Shown: positions 17,821 to 29,439, numbered from the stretch's first letter. The stretch is 64,000 nt of DNA from Candidozyma auris (GCF_003013715.1 NC_072814.1:310001-374000); one strand, 5' to 3'. The notes: a model not told the origin generated them from the sequence alone. A program made the numbers and translations.

Positions 17821-20035
17821 TTTCACGCCAGTTGAGGTACAGGTGTCTATGATGGGGCCAGGTTGAAGCCTCCAGAAGAATGTGGTATAATGGTACCGGT
17901 TTCGAAAAGATGCCACTTCAAAATTAAATATACATCGGCTTGTTTAGCTGTTGGGGTAATGCAAGAATCCGAAGTCAGAGTTTATTCGGAAGGTCCCTCT
18001 GCAGGCTGACTCGGTGCCCGATCGTCAGAATCTACTTTATCATCACAAGAACACAGGGGGGAGCGATACTCTTCTCAAATAGGAGCGTCCATCACCTAAT
18101 TGCTTCTCACAGACTTGAGACAAATTTGTCCATTGGGCTACGACAGACCTCGACGGCGAAAGTGGGTAGTCAAGTAAGAGTCAAGCATCCCTACCAACCT
18201 CACAGCGGCCATATTGCATGCTAGAAAAAGAGTCAAATCATTCCATCAACGTCATCAACGATCTGCTAGTCCACCGAAGGGAAAGCGAACTTGTGCTATA
18301 GAATGGCCCCTACCATATAGTGGCGAAGTCAGGCCATTTGTCAATGTCCATTGATACATGCAACAGCGACTATCTATGTTCGATTACCTAGGTTGTCAAA
18401 CTCGAATCGAAAGACATAGGTCACCTATCCTTATATCAGATGTTAGTTGTGAGTCAGTGTCGCAGTGGTATCGTTTCGAACGGAAAGTTACACACGTAGA
18501 TATAAGCATGGAATTGAGTGAAACGCCTTGATCTGTAAAATCTAGATTCAGATAGACATAAATATTATTTTTACTTTGCCGTCTTCTGTCAAAGCTCCTT
18601 CTCATGAAGGAAGTAGTAAAGTACGCCTGTAGTGATCCCCGAGCAAATTGATCCAAACTGCACGATGGCTGCGGAGCGCTCAATGTTGGAGAGCTACACA
18701 AAGAAGCGACAAGAGGTGGCGAAAGTTCAGTATAAAGATCATGTTCACTTCTATGCACTGATTACTTCGAAGTATTTTCATTGTTAAGTTTCATTGTTTT
18801 ATTTCATCACTTTGTCCTCTTCGCCAACTCTTTGCTTCCAACAGGAGAGGCATACGGCACGTTCACAAAAAACCGAGGAGCTTTGCCTCATGCAGCCAAA
18901 AAAAAATGCATCATTAATATCTGATCAATCAGAAGCATTAAAAGCCTGCGATCTCGGATCCCTTGTTAGAAAGACAACTCGCCAAGAAATCTCAGCACCT
19001 CGTTTCTCGTTCACCACAGCTTTGACAGGAACCTGTCAAAAAAACACAAAATAATAAATCCTTCGACACTTTCAAATTGCTGTTGTCAAAAGAAATGAAA
19101 AGTCAATCACGGTATCAACAAATCCTCCTTCTCCCTAGAAATCTCTTTAAAAACATCCCGTAAAATTCGTTCTCATCTCTTTTTTTTGACCACCCAATAT
19201 CCGGCTATTTTCAACCAATGGCGGCTGGCGGCATGCGGCTTTTTTGACCTGGAAGTGGGACGACTCTTTCCGGGAAATACAAAGGCGATGTGGAAGAGGG
19301 GACGCTGGGGTTTTCGAACATAGGTGATTCTGGAAGCAGGGCACCCACTGAGCAATTTTTTACTGTTGATAGACACCTTTGAGGCCGTTCGCTTATCTTC
19401 TCTAATCTCCCAGGGGAAATCATGTGCCAAGCGCGATTAGAAGCTGTCACTTTTGTGTAGACAGCTGAAACTGAACTTTTTGACGTGCCAAGAAATTACC
19501 TCTCCAGTCAGAGGTGCCCTTCATGCACGCACCGCTTTGTTCGGGTCCGATAGTTATTTCAAGAAAATGGCAATAGGTGGGATTGAATTGGTCAACCTGG
19601 AGATAAAATGGAACATGGCCTCATCATCCAAAGTGTGAAAGCCTATTTACAGACTTGGTCGAGATTTCCCGGGCTTTTATACTTGACAATTCGTCAGGTA
19701 CATCGGCTTATGCGTGTTGTGAAGCTGGCTGTCATTGGCTGGACACTTGAATACGAGGCTATTGACAGATGCGCTGCATGAGGTTTGGTGCAGGAAAGAA
19801 AGCCCAGGGCAGAAGAGGCTTTTGCAGTAATTTACCCTCAGCGATGCAAACCCATTTTTGTCCACTTCGGCTCCCAATTAGCGTCTTGCCCAAGTACTTA
19901 AGCCGATAAATTCTCGTTTTTGTGCCTTCTTCTTTTTTTCTTTCTCTTTTTTTTTCCTTCACCCCCATTTCAGTCTACCTCCTCTTACTTACCTATTTGA
20001 CCAAGTAGGGTTTCGCAGCCAAACTATATTCAGAC
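17821..20035. other. Long intergenic region upstream of FTR1
   Basis: These 2.2 kb hold no recognisable gene; the open frames are short and resemble nothing known. The right end has pyrimidine-rich tracts (about 19926-19960) typical of a yeast core promoter or 5'UTR. GATA-type elements occur within 650 bp of the FTR1 ATG. Such a long upstream region suits a tightly regulated iron-uptake gene. Confidence 0.5.
19393..19909. promoter_or_regulatory. Candidate iron-responsive GATA elements upstream of FTR1
   Basis: TTATCT (AGATAA on the minus strand) lies at 19393-19398, AGATAA at 19601-19606 and CGATAA at 19904-19909. Fungal GATA repressors of iron uptake (Sfu1, Fep1) bind (A/T)GATAA. The motifs are short, so chance occurrence is possible. 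Confidence 0.35.
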
Positions 20036-21211
20036 ATGGTTGACGTTTTCAACGTACAGATATTCTTCGTTGTGTTCAGAGAGACCTTGGAGGCCGTGGT
20101 CATTGTCTCCGTGCTTTTGGCCTTTTTGAAACAAGGTCTTGGTGGCTCCACCGATGATCCAGTCGTTTACAAGAGATTAAAGCGACAAGTGTGGGTAGGG
20201 GCCATTCTAGGTGTCTTGATCTGTTTGATCCTTGGTTGTGCTTTCATTGGTGCTTTCTACTCCTTAGGCAAGGATATCTGGGCCTCATCTGAAGACTTGT
20301 GGGAAGGCATTTTCTGTATCATTGCTACCGTGTTGATCTCAATGATGGGTATCGCCATGTTGCGTATCAACAAAATGAAGGAGAAGTGGAGAGTCAAGTT
20401 GGCTCAGGCACTCGTCAAGGATAAGACTAAGTCTCGTTTCAGCTTAGGCCAATGGGCTAAGAAGTATGCCTTGTTCATCTTGCCTTTCATCACCTGTTTG
20501 AGAGAAGGCTTGGAGGCCATCGTCTTCGTCGGTGGTGTTGGTTTGAATTCTCCTGCGAGTTCCTTTCCTATCCCTGTCATTTGTGGCTTGATCGCTGGTA
20601 TCCTTGTCGGTGTGCTCTTGTACTACTCCGGTTCCACCATGTCTATGCAGATTTTCTTGATTATCTCCACTTGTATCTTGTACCTCATTTCTGCTGGTCT
20701 TTTCTCGAGAGGTGTCTGGTTCTTTGAGACCTACGTCTATAATCAAAAGACTGGTGGTGATGCTTCTGAAAACGGCAGTGGTCCAGGTACTTACGATATC
20801 AGCAAGTCTGTATGGCACGTCAACTGCTGCAATCCTGAAACCGACAACGGTTGGGACGTTTTCAATTCCCTTTTGGGATGGCAAAACTCCGCTACATACG
20901 GTTCTGTCCTTTCCTACAACATCTACTGGCTTGCTGTCATCGTGGTTCTCTTCTTGATGATGTACGAGGAAAAGAAGGGTCACTTGCCATTCTGCAAGAA
21001 CTTGACATTGAGATCCTTAAACCCTATGTACCATATCAAGGGCAAGAAGAAGAATGAGTTGTCGAAGGCAGAACAGGAAGAATTGTTCAACCGTGTTAAG
21101 AATCAGAACATGAGAGGTGAGGATGAGGACTCGTCGGAGTCGATCGCCAACAAAGCTGTCGAAGCCGAGGAGAAGACTACTACTACCAACGAGAAGACTC
21201 AGGCTATTTAG
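20036..21211 (+). CDS. FTR1: High-affinity plasma membrane iron permease
   Basis: Ftr1 carries ferric iron into the cell in a complex with a multicopper ferroxidase such as Fet3. The 391-residue product has seven predicted membrane segments. Both family iron-handling motifs are present: RETLE at residues 15-19 in the first helix and REGLE at 156-160 in the fourth. A further helix carries the LYYSGSTMSMQIFLIISTCI segment. The C-terminal tail is charged and hydrophilic. Codon use is strongly biased with no CTG seen, suggesting high expression. The ferroxidase partner is not in this window. Confidence 0.95.
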   Translation: MVDVFNVQIFFVVFRETLEAVVIVSVLLAFLKQGLGGSTDDPVVYKRLKRQVWVGAILGVLICLILGCAFIGAFYSLGKDIWASSEDLWEGIFCIIATVLISMMGIAMLRINKMKEKWRVKLAQALVKDKTKSRFSLGQWAKKYALFILPFITCLREGLEAIVFVGGVGLNSPASSFPIPVICGLIAGILVGVLLYYSGSTMSMQIFLIISTCILYLISAGLFSRGVWFFETYVYNQKTGGDASENGSGPGTYDISKSVWHVNCCNPETDNGWDVFNSLLGWQNSATYGSVLSYNIYWLAVIVVLFLMMYEEKKGHLPFCKNLTLRSLNPMYHIKGKKKNELSKAEQEELFNRVKNQNMRGEDEDSSESIANKAVEAEEKTTTTNEKTQAI

Positions 21212-21633
21212 GCGGCCTAATTTCGACCACATGCTACTAAACCTACACACACAAACACACACACACACACAGACATAAGGTTGGTCATGTGGAAACTTAG
21301 GACGTCCTGACAGCTGCGAGCTTAATTGTTTTAATTGCTTTTTTTTTTTTATAATTTGTTCATTGTTTTATTATATAGTCGAGCCGTTCTACTTTGTTCG
21401 CTTTTAATCTTGGGGGTCACAATGGGTCAATATACAATAGGTAATTCTTTGCAAATGTAGTTACATTTATGAGGGTTCAAATTTGATTACACTTTTAGAC
21501 TTTAACTAAAAAGGGGTTCAAATTCTATTATCTTTTTGGAGTTTTACTACTTAAAGTCTTCAATCCTATTAATTTTTTTCTTGTATACACTGGAACCTAT
21601 TTTAATATATCACAAAAGAAAGCATAGCCAGCG
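21212..21633. other. Shared 3' region between FTR1 and ENG1
   Basis: Between two convergent stops lies 422 bp, AT-rich, with a CA-repeat tract (about 21243-21273), a T10 run, and two copies of GGGTTCAAATT at 21473-21483 and 21514-21524. The TTCAA element recalls a tRNA B box but no tRNA can be folded around it. Confidence 0.5.
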
Positions 21634-24600
21634 CTAGAGTTGGCTGTTAGCAACAGCGGCGGAGAATGCTAAACTCCATGTCCTACTCTGACCATCATCC
21701 AAGAGGGAGGACTTGAAACTATCGGAGGAAAAGAACTTGTAGGATGATTTACCATCGTAGAGAGCCTCGTTCAAACGAAGAATTCCTGTCCATCCAGAAT
21801 TGACCGAATCAATGATACCGGAGATAATAGATTCCCACTCTTCCTTCACAAAGTTGGCTCCTCTAATCAACCCAGAGGCTGGTGTAATGGGTAACATGTG
21901 GATACCATGAATGTACTCAGTATTCTGCCCAAAGTAGGTAGTGTAGGCGATTTTGTTGTCAAAGAGGATACCAGAAACTTTGTTAGGGATGATAGAAGGT
22001 GGCTGGACGGTGTTGTCACTTGAGTAAAGCATATAGGAGTTCATAGCTCTGCTCATGATTTTCAAAATCAAGTCACCACGAGCCTCCATAGCATTGTCCG
22101 AAATCACATTACCCCACAACTTCATGCCGTAGTAAAAGTGGTAATCCTCAGAGGAAGATTCCTCGTCCTTACCGTCACCACTTGCAAACAAACCTTTAGC
22201 CCAGGAGTGACCTTGGAACCAGTCGAACAGTCTGAACACAGGGAAATACTTGTCGTTCTTACTTGGGTTAGCAACATCTCTGACCAACATGTTAACCTGC
22301 TCTTTATTGTCATCAGCCCAAGATCCACCAAATTGTTTATCAACATGACCAATGAGAGCAGCAGCATGGACGTGATAACCGTAGTGGAAGTGATGGTCAT
22401 TGTAGAATCCAGAACCAAAGTCGGCACCGGTGTCGCCGTTGTTATTCGCAGTGCTAGTCACACCACCGAATTTAGTGTCGTGCATTAATGGGTAACCAAT
22501 TCCAGTGTTCTTGAACCAAGCAGCATAGTATTCCTTCAATGACTTCAACAAGGACTTGGCAGCAGCCTCATCCTTCACAATGTCATTAAGAACGTACAAA
22601 ATGTAGGCATATTTGTCAGCGAGTTTACCCATTGAGTAGGTGGACTTCACCGAAAGAATAGTCAGAGGAATATCGACACCGGAGATCTCCTTTATAGCAG
22701 TCTCATGAATCAATTTGAGTTGTTTCGTCGAGTATGTGGCGCTTGTACCCATTCCTTGAACCCATGGCAAAAACTGAATCTGGTTGTTAACAGTCTCACT
22801 GAAAGAAAGGGCATCGGTCAAGAAGCCGTGCATGGTTCCCTTCACAGTGGACTCGAGTTGAATACCAGTACTCTGTGTTGTCACACTTGAGTCCAAAGTT
22901 TGCAAGTGATGAGGGAGAGCAAAAATTATAGGTTTGTTGGCAATCGAGGAACCCTTGGTCGAGTAGGCAAACTTGTAGTTGGCAGAGGTGCAAGCGATAG
23001 AACCCTCAATCTGAGCGTCTGTAACATATTGTCCAGCAGTTTCGTAATAGTAGTTGTCCAAACTGCTGTCAGATGGTGCGAACGCAGCCTGAATGATAAG
23101 ACCATCAACAGCTTTATTGGCAACTAAATCGCTTCCTTGGATCAGAAGCTTGAAAGAGTCGTCCTTTGATGGCAAAGTCACGAAGAGCAACCACTCAGCT
23201 CCCAGGTTCAACTTGACTCTGTACTTCACCAATCTGTTATTGGAAGAAGCAACTGTCTCCTTGACGATAGTTTGGAAAGCGAAGACGGTAGACAAACGGG
23301 CTTTCAAATCACCGTGGTAAATGGAAGTGGCAAAACCCATTCCATGTACGAGAGGAAGCTCAATATAGTTGTCACTCTTACCACTATCTGGGGAAAGCTT
23401 CACGTTTGCGGACATCTGTGTCATATCAGAGACACTTAAGTGGTTGTTGCTCTTGGATAAACGAGTAGCTGAGAAGATTATCTCACCAAGAAGGATGGGG
23501 TTGTAGTAATACTCGGAACCACCGTTGGAGTTCTTATTACCAAAAACACGTCTATCGGGGTCAGTGTGCTGCACAGCAAAACCATATTTGTCCTTTGCCC
23601 AGTGAAAACCGTATGGGTAAGTCCAGACCATACTAGACTGATCACCAAGGAACAAGTTAGCATAGAACAGGTTTGTACCAATAGGGGAGCTAGTAGAAAT
23701 GCCTTCAGGGATTGAAACTGGCAACTCTCCAGACTTGTAGTACTTGGAAGGATCCGAGGTGTCAATTGCCTGGAACAAGTCAGAAACAGAATGGCAGGTT
23801 GGAACGGAGCGAATCGTAAGCATGCCAGCTTCACTTTCCTTGGAGGCGACAGAAGCAGATTCTGATGACGAAATTGCAGACAGCGACGATGAGCTCATTT
23901 TGGCGGACGACGAGGAGGACAAGATGGCGGAGGAAGAAAGGATGGCAGAGCTCGAGATCATTGCTGACGAGCTCATACTGGTCCTAGAAGGAACCAAAGA
24001 TGAAACCAAAGATGAGGAACTGTTAGAGTACTTGATCTTTGACTCGGTCATTGCACTGCCAAGAACATCAGTCGAGTAAGAAGCACTGCCACGAACATCA
24101 GTCGAGTGGGAAGCACTTCCAGAAGTTCTCAAAGTCGAGGTGACAAAAGAGCTTGAGAACAACAGGGCACTGGAAAAGGAAGGCACACTACTGTCAGCAG
24201 CAGACTTGGAAGCATAAGTGTCCGAAGGAAGATTGAAGCCGTAAGTCGAGTCAGTAGTAGCATTCAAGGCCAGGCTCACATCCCACAGAGACAGAAGCGT
24301 GAGGGTTGATCCTCCGCTCACAGTGGCAGCAGTGATCAATGGGTCTGAGCCAGTTGCAGAGGGAAGACCATTGGAAGACAGCGACAGAACAGTAATTGGC
24401 TGCGTGGAGTTTGCAGAATAGATGATGCTAGAGTAAGTCACCAGCGCAGACTCAATCAAAGACACCTTCTCACAAACAGAGCAATCAGTGGTCTTATGGG
24501 AAATTTTTGAAGACTTGGCAGCGTCGGTGGCACGAGAACCACCATACATTGATGGGGCAGCAGTGGTGCTAGTGAAAGTTCCCTGGGCACCAGGGGCTGG

Positions 24601-24840
24601 TGCATGGCCAGCATGGTCCAGAGCAATCGGGTCCTCTGGATTGGCGTAGATGATCACCAAGGGGATACCAGTAGTGTGGCAGTCCTCTTTGGTGAAAGCC
24701 TTGAGTTTTTCTTCGAAACAGTAAGGAGTGACGTAGTTGGTGTGAGTAACAGTGATCTGCTCCTCTTCATTATTCTCTTCATCAGCTGTCACTGCCTTCA
24801 AGAGAAGTGGCAACAGCAAGGCGAGAGAACGCAAGTGCAT
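21634..24840 (-). CDS. ENG1: Secreted endo-1,3-beta-glucanase of the GH81 family (cell separation)
   Basis: Eng1 (Dse4) hydrolyses beta-1,3-glucan in the septum so that daughter cells separate. The 1068-residue product begins with a signal peptide (MHLRSLALLLPLLLKAVTAD). A Ser/Thr-rich, probably O-glycosylated region follows (about 100-350) with local repeats such as STDVRGSASYSTDVLGS. The GH81 domain runs from about 360 to the end. It includes GYHVHAAALIGHVDKQFGGS and the acidic active-site region DGKDEESSSEDYHFYYG. The first ATG is 24838-24840; the frame extends upstream only to a TTG and the upstream residues spoil the signal peptide. In-frame CTG at 23881-23883 (codon 320) lies inside a serine run. 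Four ACCAGC sites upstream suggest Ace2 control. Confidence 0.93.
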   Translation of the reverse strand: MHLRSLALLLPLLLKAVTADEENNEEEQITVTHTNYVTPYCFEEKLKAFTKEDCHTTGIPLVIIYANPEDPIALDHAGHAPAPGAQGTFTSTTAAPSMYGGSRATDAAKSSKISHKTTDCSVCEKVSLIESALVTYSSIIYSANSTQPITVLSLSSNGLPSATGSDPLITAATVSGGSTLTLLSLWDVSLALNATTDSTYGFNLPSDTYASKSAADSSVPSFSSALLFSSSFVTSTLRTSGSASHSTDVRGSASYSTDVLGSAMTESKIKYSNSSSSLVSSLVPSRTSMSSSAMISSSAILSSSAILSSSSSAKMSSSSLSAISSSESASVASKESEAGMLTIRSVPTCHSVSDLFQAIDTSDPSKYYKSGELPVSIPEGISTSSPIGTNLFYANLFLGDQSSMVWTYPYGFHWAKDKYGFAVQHTDPDRRVFGNKNSNGGSEYYYNPILLGEIIFSATRLSKSNNHLSVSDMTQMSANVKLSPDSGKSDNYIELPLVHGMGFATSIYHGDLKARLSTVFAFQTIVKETVASSNNRLVKYRVKLNLGAEWLLFVTLPSKDDSFKLLIQGSDLVANKAVDGLIIQAAFAPSDSSLDNYYYETAGQYVTDAQIEGSIACTSANYKFAYSTKGSSIANKPIIFALPHHLQTLDSSVTTQSTGIQLESTVKGTMHGFLTDALSFSETVNNQIQFLPWVQGMGTSATYSTKQLKLIHETAIKEISGVDIPLTILSVKSTYSMGKLADKYAYILYVLNDIVKDEAAAKSLLKSLKEYYAAWFKNTGIGYPLMHDTKFGGVTSTANNNGDTGADFGSGFYNDHHFHYGYHVHAAALIGHVDKQFGGSWADDNKEQVNMLVRDVANPSKNDKYFPVFRLFDWFQGHSWAKGLFASGDGKDEESSSEDYHFYYGMKLWGNVISDNAMEARGDLILKIMSRAMNSYMLYSSDNTVQPPSIIPNKVSGILFDNKIAYTTYFGQNTEYIHGIHMLPITPASGLIRGANFVKEEWESIISGIIDSVNSGWTGILRLNEALYDGKSSYKFFSSDSFKSSLLDDGQSRTWSLAFSAAVANSQL

Positions 24841-24965
24841 GGTTTGGAAAAGAAAGACTTGGGTTAGGGTTGTAGCGAAAGTAAAAAGATTAAACGATAG
24901 AAACCAATTTCTCTGCAGCAACGATTTTTCTCGTCAAAGCATGTCCCTTTTATGTCTCAACGGAG

Positions 24966-25204
24966 GCTGGTAGCTGACCAGCACTTAACGGGTCTCAAGC
25001 ATAGCTTTGGTCAAAGATTTGGCTGCGAAAAGCATTGCATTGCAGCTGGTTTCGCGCTCGATTGGGTAAGGCGGTGCTTGCACATAAATCAAAAATGGGC
25101 CTAATTTGGTCAAGTACGGCACATAGTGCTGGAGTCGCAGAAATAAACCGTTGTCTACGAGGATCGCGGATAATCTAACAAAAGGCTTGGAAATTAGTGC
25201 TGGT
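24966..25204. promoter_or_regulatory. Cluster of four Ace2/Swi5-type sites (ACCAGC) upstream of ENG1
   Basis: GCTGGT occurs at 24966-24971, 25045-25050 and 25199-25204, and ACCAGC at 24977-24982. The first two form an inverted pair, GCTGGT-AGCTG-ACCAGC, about 130 bp upstream of the ENG1 ATG. Ace2 drives cell-separation glucanases and chitinases in yeasts through CCAGC sites. Confidence 0.65.
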
Positions 25205-28200
25205 TATGACGTCTTTAGATTGGACTGGGGCTTACTCAAAAAGACGGGAATGATGATATCGGGCTCTATCATTAAAAGCCCCCCCCCCGCAAGAGAAGTT
25301 CTGTATAACGTCATTTGGAAATCACGTACTCCGATCTCTTCAAACTTTTTTACTTCGTTACGCGAGCTGTTCGCGTGGCTCATGCCTGGCTGGGAAGCAC
25401 ATATTGCCTGATCGCCCGCAGCGCTTGATTTTCGCAAATGCTAGAGAATTAGTAATGAACTGTGACTCTCTGCCTCAAGTGAGTCGCTTGCAAAGATCCC
25501 GCATTAACGACGTGGGGATCTTGTGATGCGCTACTGAAATCACTAAGCCATCATTCTCACCACTAATTCCTGCTCATCAATTTCAAAGCTTCACATTCCC
25601 CTTCGGCTGCCAGCCACCTCTAACCTAGGAAGTATATTGCGAATTTAAATTTTGACTTTTGTAGAACTAGTTATGAACGAAGGCGTAGCTGGATTGTTGT
25701 TTTGTTGGGATGCGGTACTCCGAAAGCGTCCGCGTATACGTGGGAGAAACCATGCAGCCGGCTCACATTTAATATCGACTTGAAAGGCGAGTCTTACTTT
25801 TCATTATTCCACATTAAAGCACCTTGGCTTTCAACTTTGCAACATATGTGATTGTCTTACTTGTTTTACATTTGGCTAGGCTGACATACCCATGCTACGT
25901 GGTCCAAGAAACTCCCTAGCTCATCTTGGTGTATCTAGCGATGAGCCGCCCACAGACCCTGTGTGGCCAAGAAATAATCTCACCGGAGACACTCCGAAAT
26001 TTAAGACAGTTCATTGTTCGTATTTGGCTGTGGGGTCTTCGACCAATAGAAACACGGTTCCATGGCCCCCTTCTGCAATATGGAGCCTAGCGAGGCTGGC
26101 TGATGTAGATAGAATTTTCTTGGATCGCCAGTGAAGAAGCAAAGTCGTGATCTCTTAGGCGCAAGATCACTTCAAGATCTTTTTTTGTCGCCTTCCAACG
26201 TTTTGGGCGAAGCCTTGATTTGTCAGCTTCAGACGAACTCTTCACGTTTGCGTTTACGTTCTGTTTGAAGGCGGTGTTGACAGGTTGTGATATTGTGCAT
26301 AGAAGTGGAGTTCAGTAACTAGTCCAAACCCAACATCAGAAACGCTATTTGAGGACGTATTTTGTTGAGTTTCTAACAAACACTCTAGCTTGATGAGTCC
26401 CGTTGAAACTACGAAAGACACGCACACCACCAGATGCCGTTTGAACATTTCAATCTCAATTCTTGTCTGATGTTGGCATAATTATAGAAAATGGAACTAG
26501 GTTTGAATTCTGGTGAACTCCATTTGCAAATTTTACCAGTCGTCATCATCTTAGCTGTAGCGAAAACTTGAAAGGACCCAGAGGTAGGCTTGATTATTTC
26601 ATTCAGTAACCTATCACTCCACCTTTGCTCTTACTGATTGTTTCTTAAAATGGATTTGAGAACCTCAATTTTTTATGAAAGCCTGCGGTAAAGAGATACT
26701 TTTTCCTCCATGCTTGATACACTTGCAAACTCCTTAAATGAAGGGGAGGAAGCGCTTGTGATCAGTGGCTCCGACTTCAGCTGTTAAATTTTAAGCTTTT
26801 GAGAGTCTGTCTGAATCGAGGAATTAAAAGTGCCAAACTCTAGTGGAGGGCATAGAGGGGCCATTAGAGACGTTCTTATTTTTTATACTTGACGAATTTC
26901 TCGAAGTCATGGCATGTACTCGATGTATTCTCGAGGACTAGACATACTAGAGAATAAAAAAAGATCACTTCAAACATAGCATTGTAGCACCACTTCCTGG
27001 TATAAAGGATTCCATCATTTGATGTCAGACTCCACTCAACAAAGAGCTTTCCAGCGATTAACCTCTGTAGGAATTACTTGTCAGAGAGTTATTGGAAAAG
27101 AGAGAAAACAAGTAAAAATGTGCTCCTAAAGCCAAAAAGCGTTCTTGAGGAAAGGACTCATCACTAGCATCCAGGATCGGGCATATCCATGTATTGTAAT
27201 ACAAAAAATGATAGGAGAGGGTGACAATAAACGACCGGTTGACAGGACAACTCGATAGCTACCATTGTTTACACGGGCAACAGAACGACAGATGTATGGG
27301 TCTCATCAGTCAACTTGTCGGGAAGAGGTATCGGGCACAGAAACAGTTTACGCCTCTATCTATCTTCGATGTGATGCTGCTTTCATGGAGATTTTCTTGT
27401 GTAAAGCGTAATCGAATGAAACCTTCATAAAGCGTGTATATGGCGCTCTTGCTATAAAATTTAAAAATGAGTGTGTTTCTTGCACCTGAGACGGGTTTCT
27501 GATCTCAATTATGCGATTCTTTTCGCAACCGATACTTGCCATTACTTCTAGCTACCAGCACATTCATACAGAGAAAGCTAGCCGAATGAGATGAGTCAGA
27601 TAAATTTCCAAGAAGGCAAATACGATTTTTAGGAAGCAGCTTTGTAATCACATACACATATAACGAGGTATTCCTTGGGCGACCTGCCATAGTGTGTCAA
27701 CTGTATACAGCGTCTAGCGTTACGAACCCACTGCATAAGAAGGCATATTGACGGGAGCACCGGTACGATTTTCGGAGACACTTCTGCATAGACACCAATT
27801 GCAAATGATGAGGGGTGGAACCGTGGCAACCTCAACTACCCAATGGAGAGATGGCCCCAGTCGGTCGCTTCTGTTGTGGCTGTGTCTCATCATGCGGCGG
27901 CTCCAGACTTGCAATCGAATGTGTCAAGTGGACAATTCGCGCTTCAGGCGGTTCAAGCTGCTACGGTGATGATCTTGGCTGCTGACCGTTGAAACGCCCT
28001 GCCGAAAAGAAGCCTCCGTGTTACCACGCCAGCACTTCGATGAAAACCGATGTCGGACATACTAACGTGGAACGATGTTGAGTTTTTTCGAATTATGGTC
28101 CTTGGTGACTGAGCAGTCGCAAACCAACACAAGCTGCTTCCCTGGAGCATCAGTGAACACTCACTTCAACGTAAGAGTAGCAGGTCCATCTGTAGATCTT

Positions 28201-29360
28201 TGATGGACCATAAACAAAGAAAAAAGAAGAAGAAAAAAAAAAAAAAAAACGGTTCGGCTGCGCATTAGCCTCGCGCACAGCACAGTACTCGATGGCGCTT
28301 CAGCATCAAAAGTGTTCCAACAAGACGTTGGGCGTCTAGTTTCAAAGTGTAGTTATGGTGCTTCGGCGTGCGCCACAAGAGATCTTCTTGAATCCAGAAT
28401 ACCACGCGTCAATGCATAGAGAAGCCTCCTAGATTGCTATCTAGATGATCAGGACGATCAGGACGAGAGGGGAAAAAAAAGGGTTTGGAAGAGACTGGCG
28501 GTAATTGGCTTCCTCAGCCACCTAGCAACCTTTGCAAACTCTACTGTAGCCCTTACCCGTTTTTTGTGCGGCGCTCCGAAAGCAGCCAAGACATAATGTG
28601 GATGTCACAAAGCCCTTGTTCGTTGCCGCCGGCCCGCTCTTTCCTCCCACCAAAAAAAGACTTCTTGGCCAACTTAAATCCATTTTCACTTGGGAATCTC
28701 ATCCAAGCAACGATACAATAATTCTCCAGTGCGATGTTCAACATGGATTAGGACTTTTGTCCGCCAAGAATATGGACCTCCGGCTCGGAATCACTTGTGC
28801 TAGCCGGCCCGCACCCGTCAAGCTAAGAATTCTCACTTTCTTGGAAAACATAGTGGGTGCATATGCGTCTGCATCACAGAGCGATCCCTTATTCTGTCGC
28901 CGACCATTTGAATCAAAGCCAAGAGGTCCATGAAGACCCCTCCAACGGCAATACCTACTTTCACTTACAGTGCAAATTGTCAAGGCTCGAATTCTGTCTT
29001 TTCAGCTACAAAGCTATACTTCTGATGGTCTTTAGATCTCTCTGCGGTACTACAAATGCAGAAGAAGCGGCATTAGCTTGACATTGACACATTATACAAG
29101 ACATAAGCGAAACGAGAGCAGCCAATGTCAAAAGGGCGCTAGGAACAATGCAGAAGCCGATCCGTCCTCATTTCACGGTGTTCCACAAACAGTATATGCT
29201 ACTTGTGTCAATATGTATAATGTCCATGTCAAATTGAAGTTATTGTATGGAGAGGGCCGCAAAAGGGCAGTGCATATACGCATGCACCATGCATTCTCTC
29301 AAAACGCACTTTCCCGGCATTTCTTTTTCTGGACTTTTTCGCAGCTCCCTCTTCATCCCT

Positions 29361-29396
29361 TTATCTTTTTCATCGCATCTCCCCCACAGGTATAAA
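29361..29396. promoter_or_regulatory. GATA-type element and TATA box ahead of the siderophore transporter
   Basis: TTATCT (AGATAA on the minus strand) lies at 29361-29366 and a GGTATAAAG box starts at about 29390, 79 and 50 bp before the ATG. Another AGATAA is at 27598-27603. Iron control is inferred, by analogy with Sfu1/Fep1 targets. Confidence 0.35.
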
Positions 29397-29439
29397 GAGA
29401 GCAGAACTCCCTCTTAATTTTTCAGTCAATATTGAGAGT

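Larger units (their letters stand above)
24841..29439. other. 4.6 kb ORF-free divergent region between ENG1 and the siderophore transporter
   Basis: This is the longest stretch without a gene in the window. Open frames are all under about 115 codons, lack homology and often lack an ATG. Visible landmarks are the ACCAGC cluster (24966-25204), a C9-10 run at about 25280, a run of about 18 A at about 28232, a duplicated GATCAGGAC at about 28446, and pyrimidine tracts before the transporter. No tRNA B box, snRNA signature or splice pair was found. It could be extended regulatory DNA, a non-coding RNA locus or a centromere candidate; none is shown. Confidence 0.55.

Noticed and set aside
19985..20000. 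ACTTACCT resembling the 5' end of U1 snRNA
   Set aside because: No U1 stem-loops follow, and it lies in the presumed FTR1 leader.
21473..21524. GGTTCAAAT elements resembling tRNA B boxes
   Set aside because: No A box or acceptor stem at the right distance on either strand; they are a simple direct repeat in a 3' region.
24604..24867. Antisense open frames within ENG1 and other long genes
   Set aside because: They mirror the codon pattern of the real gene on the opposite strand and have no homology of their own.
28485..29081. Overlapping frames of 60-110 codons upstream of the siderophore transporter
   Set aside because: They lie in competing frames on both strands, show no known domain and lack conserved composition.
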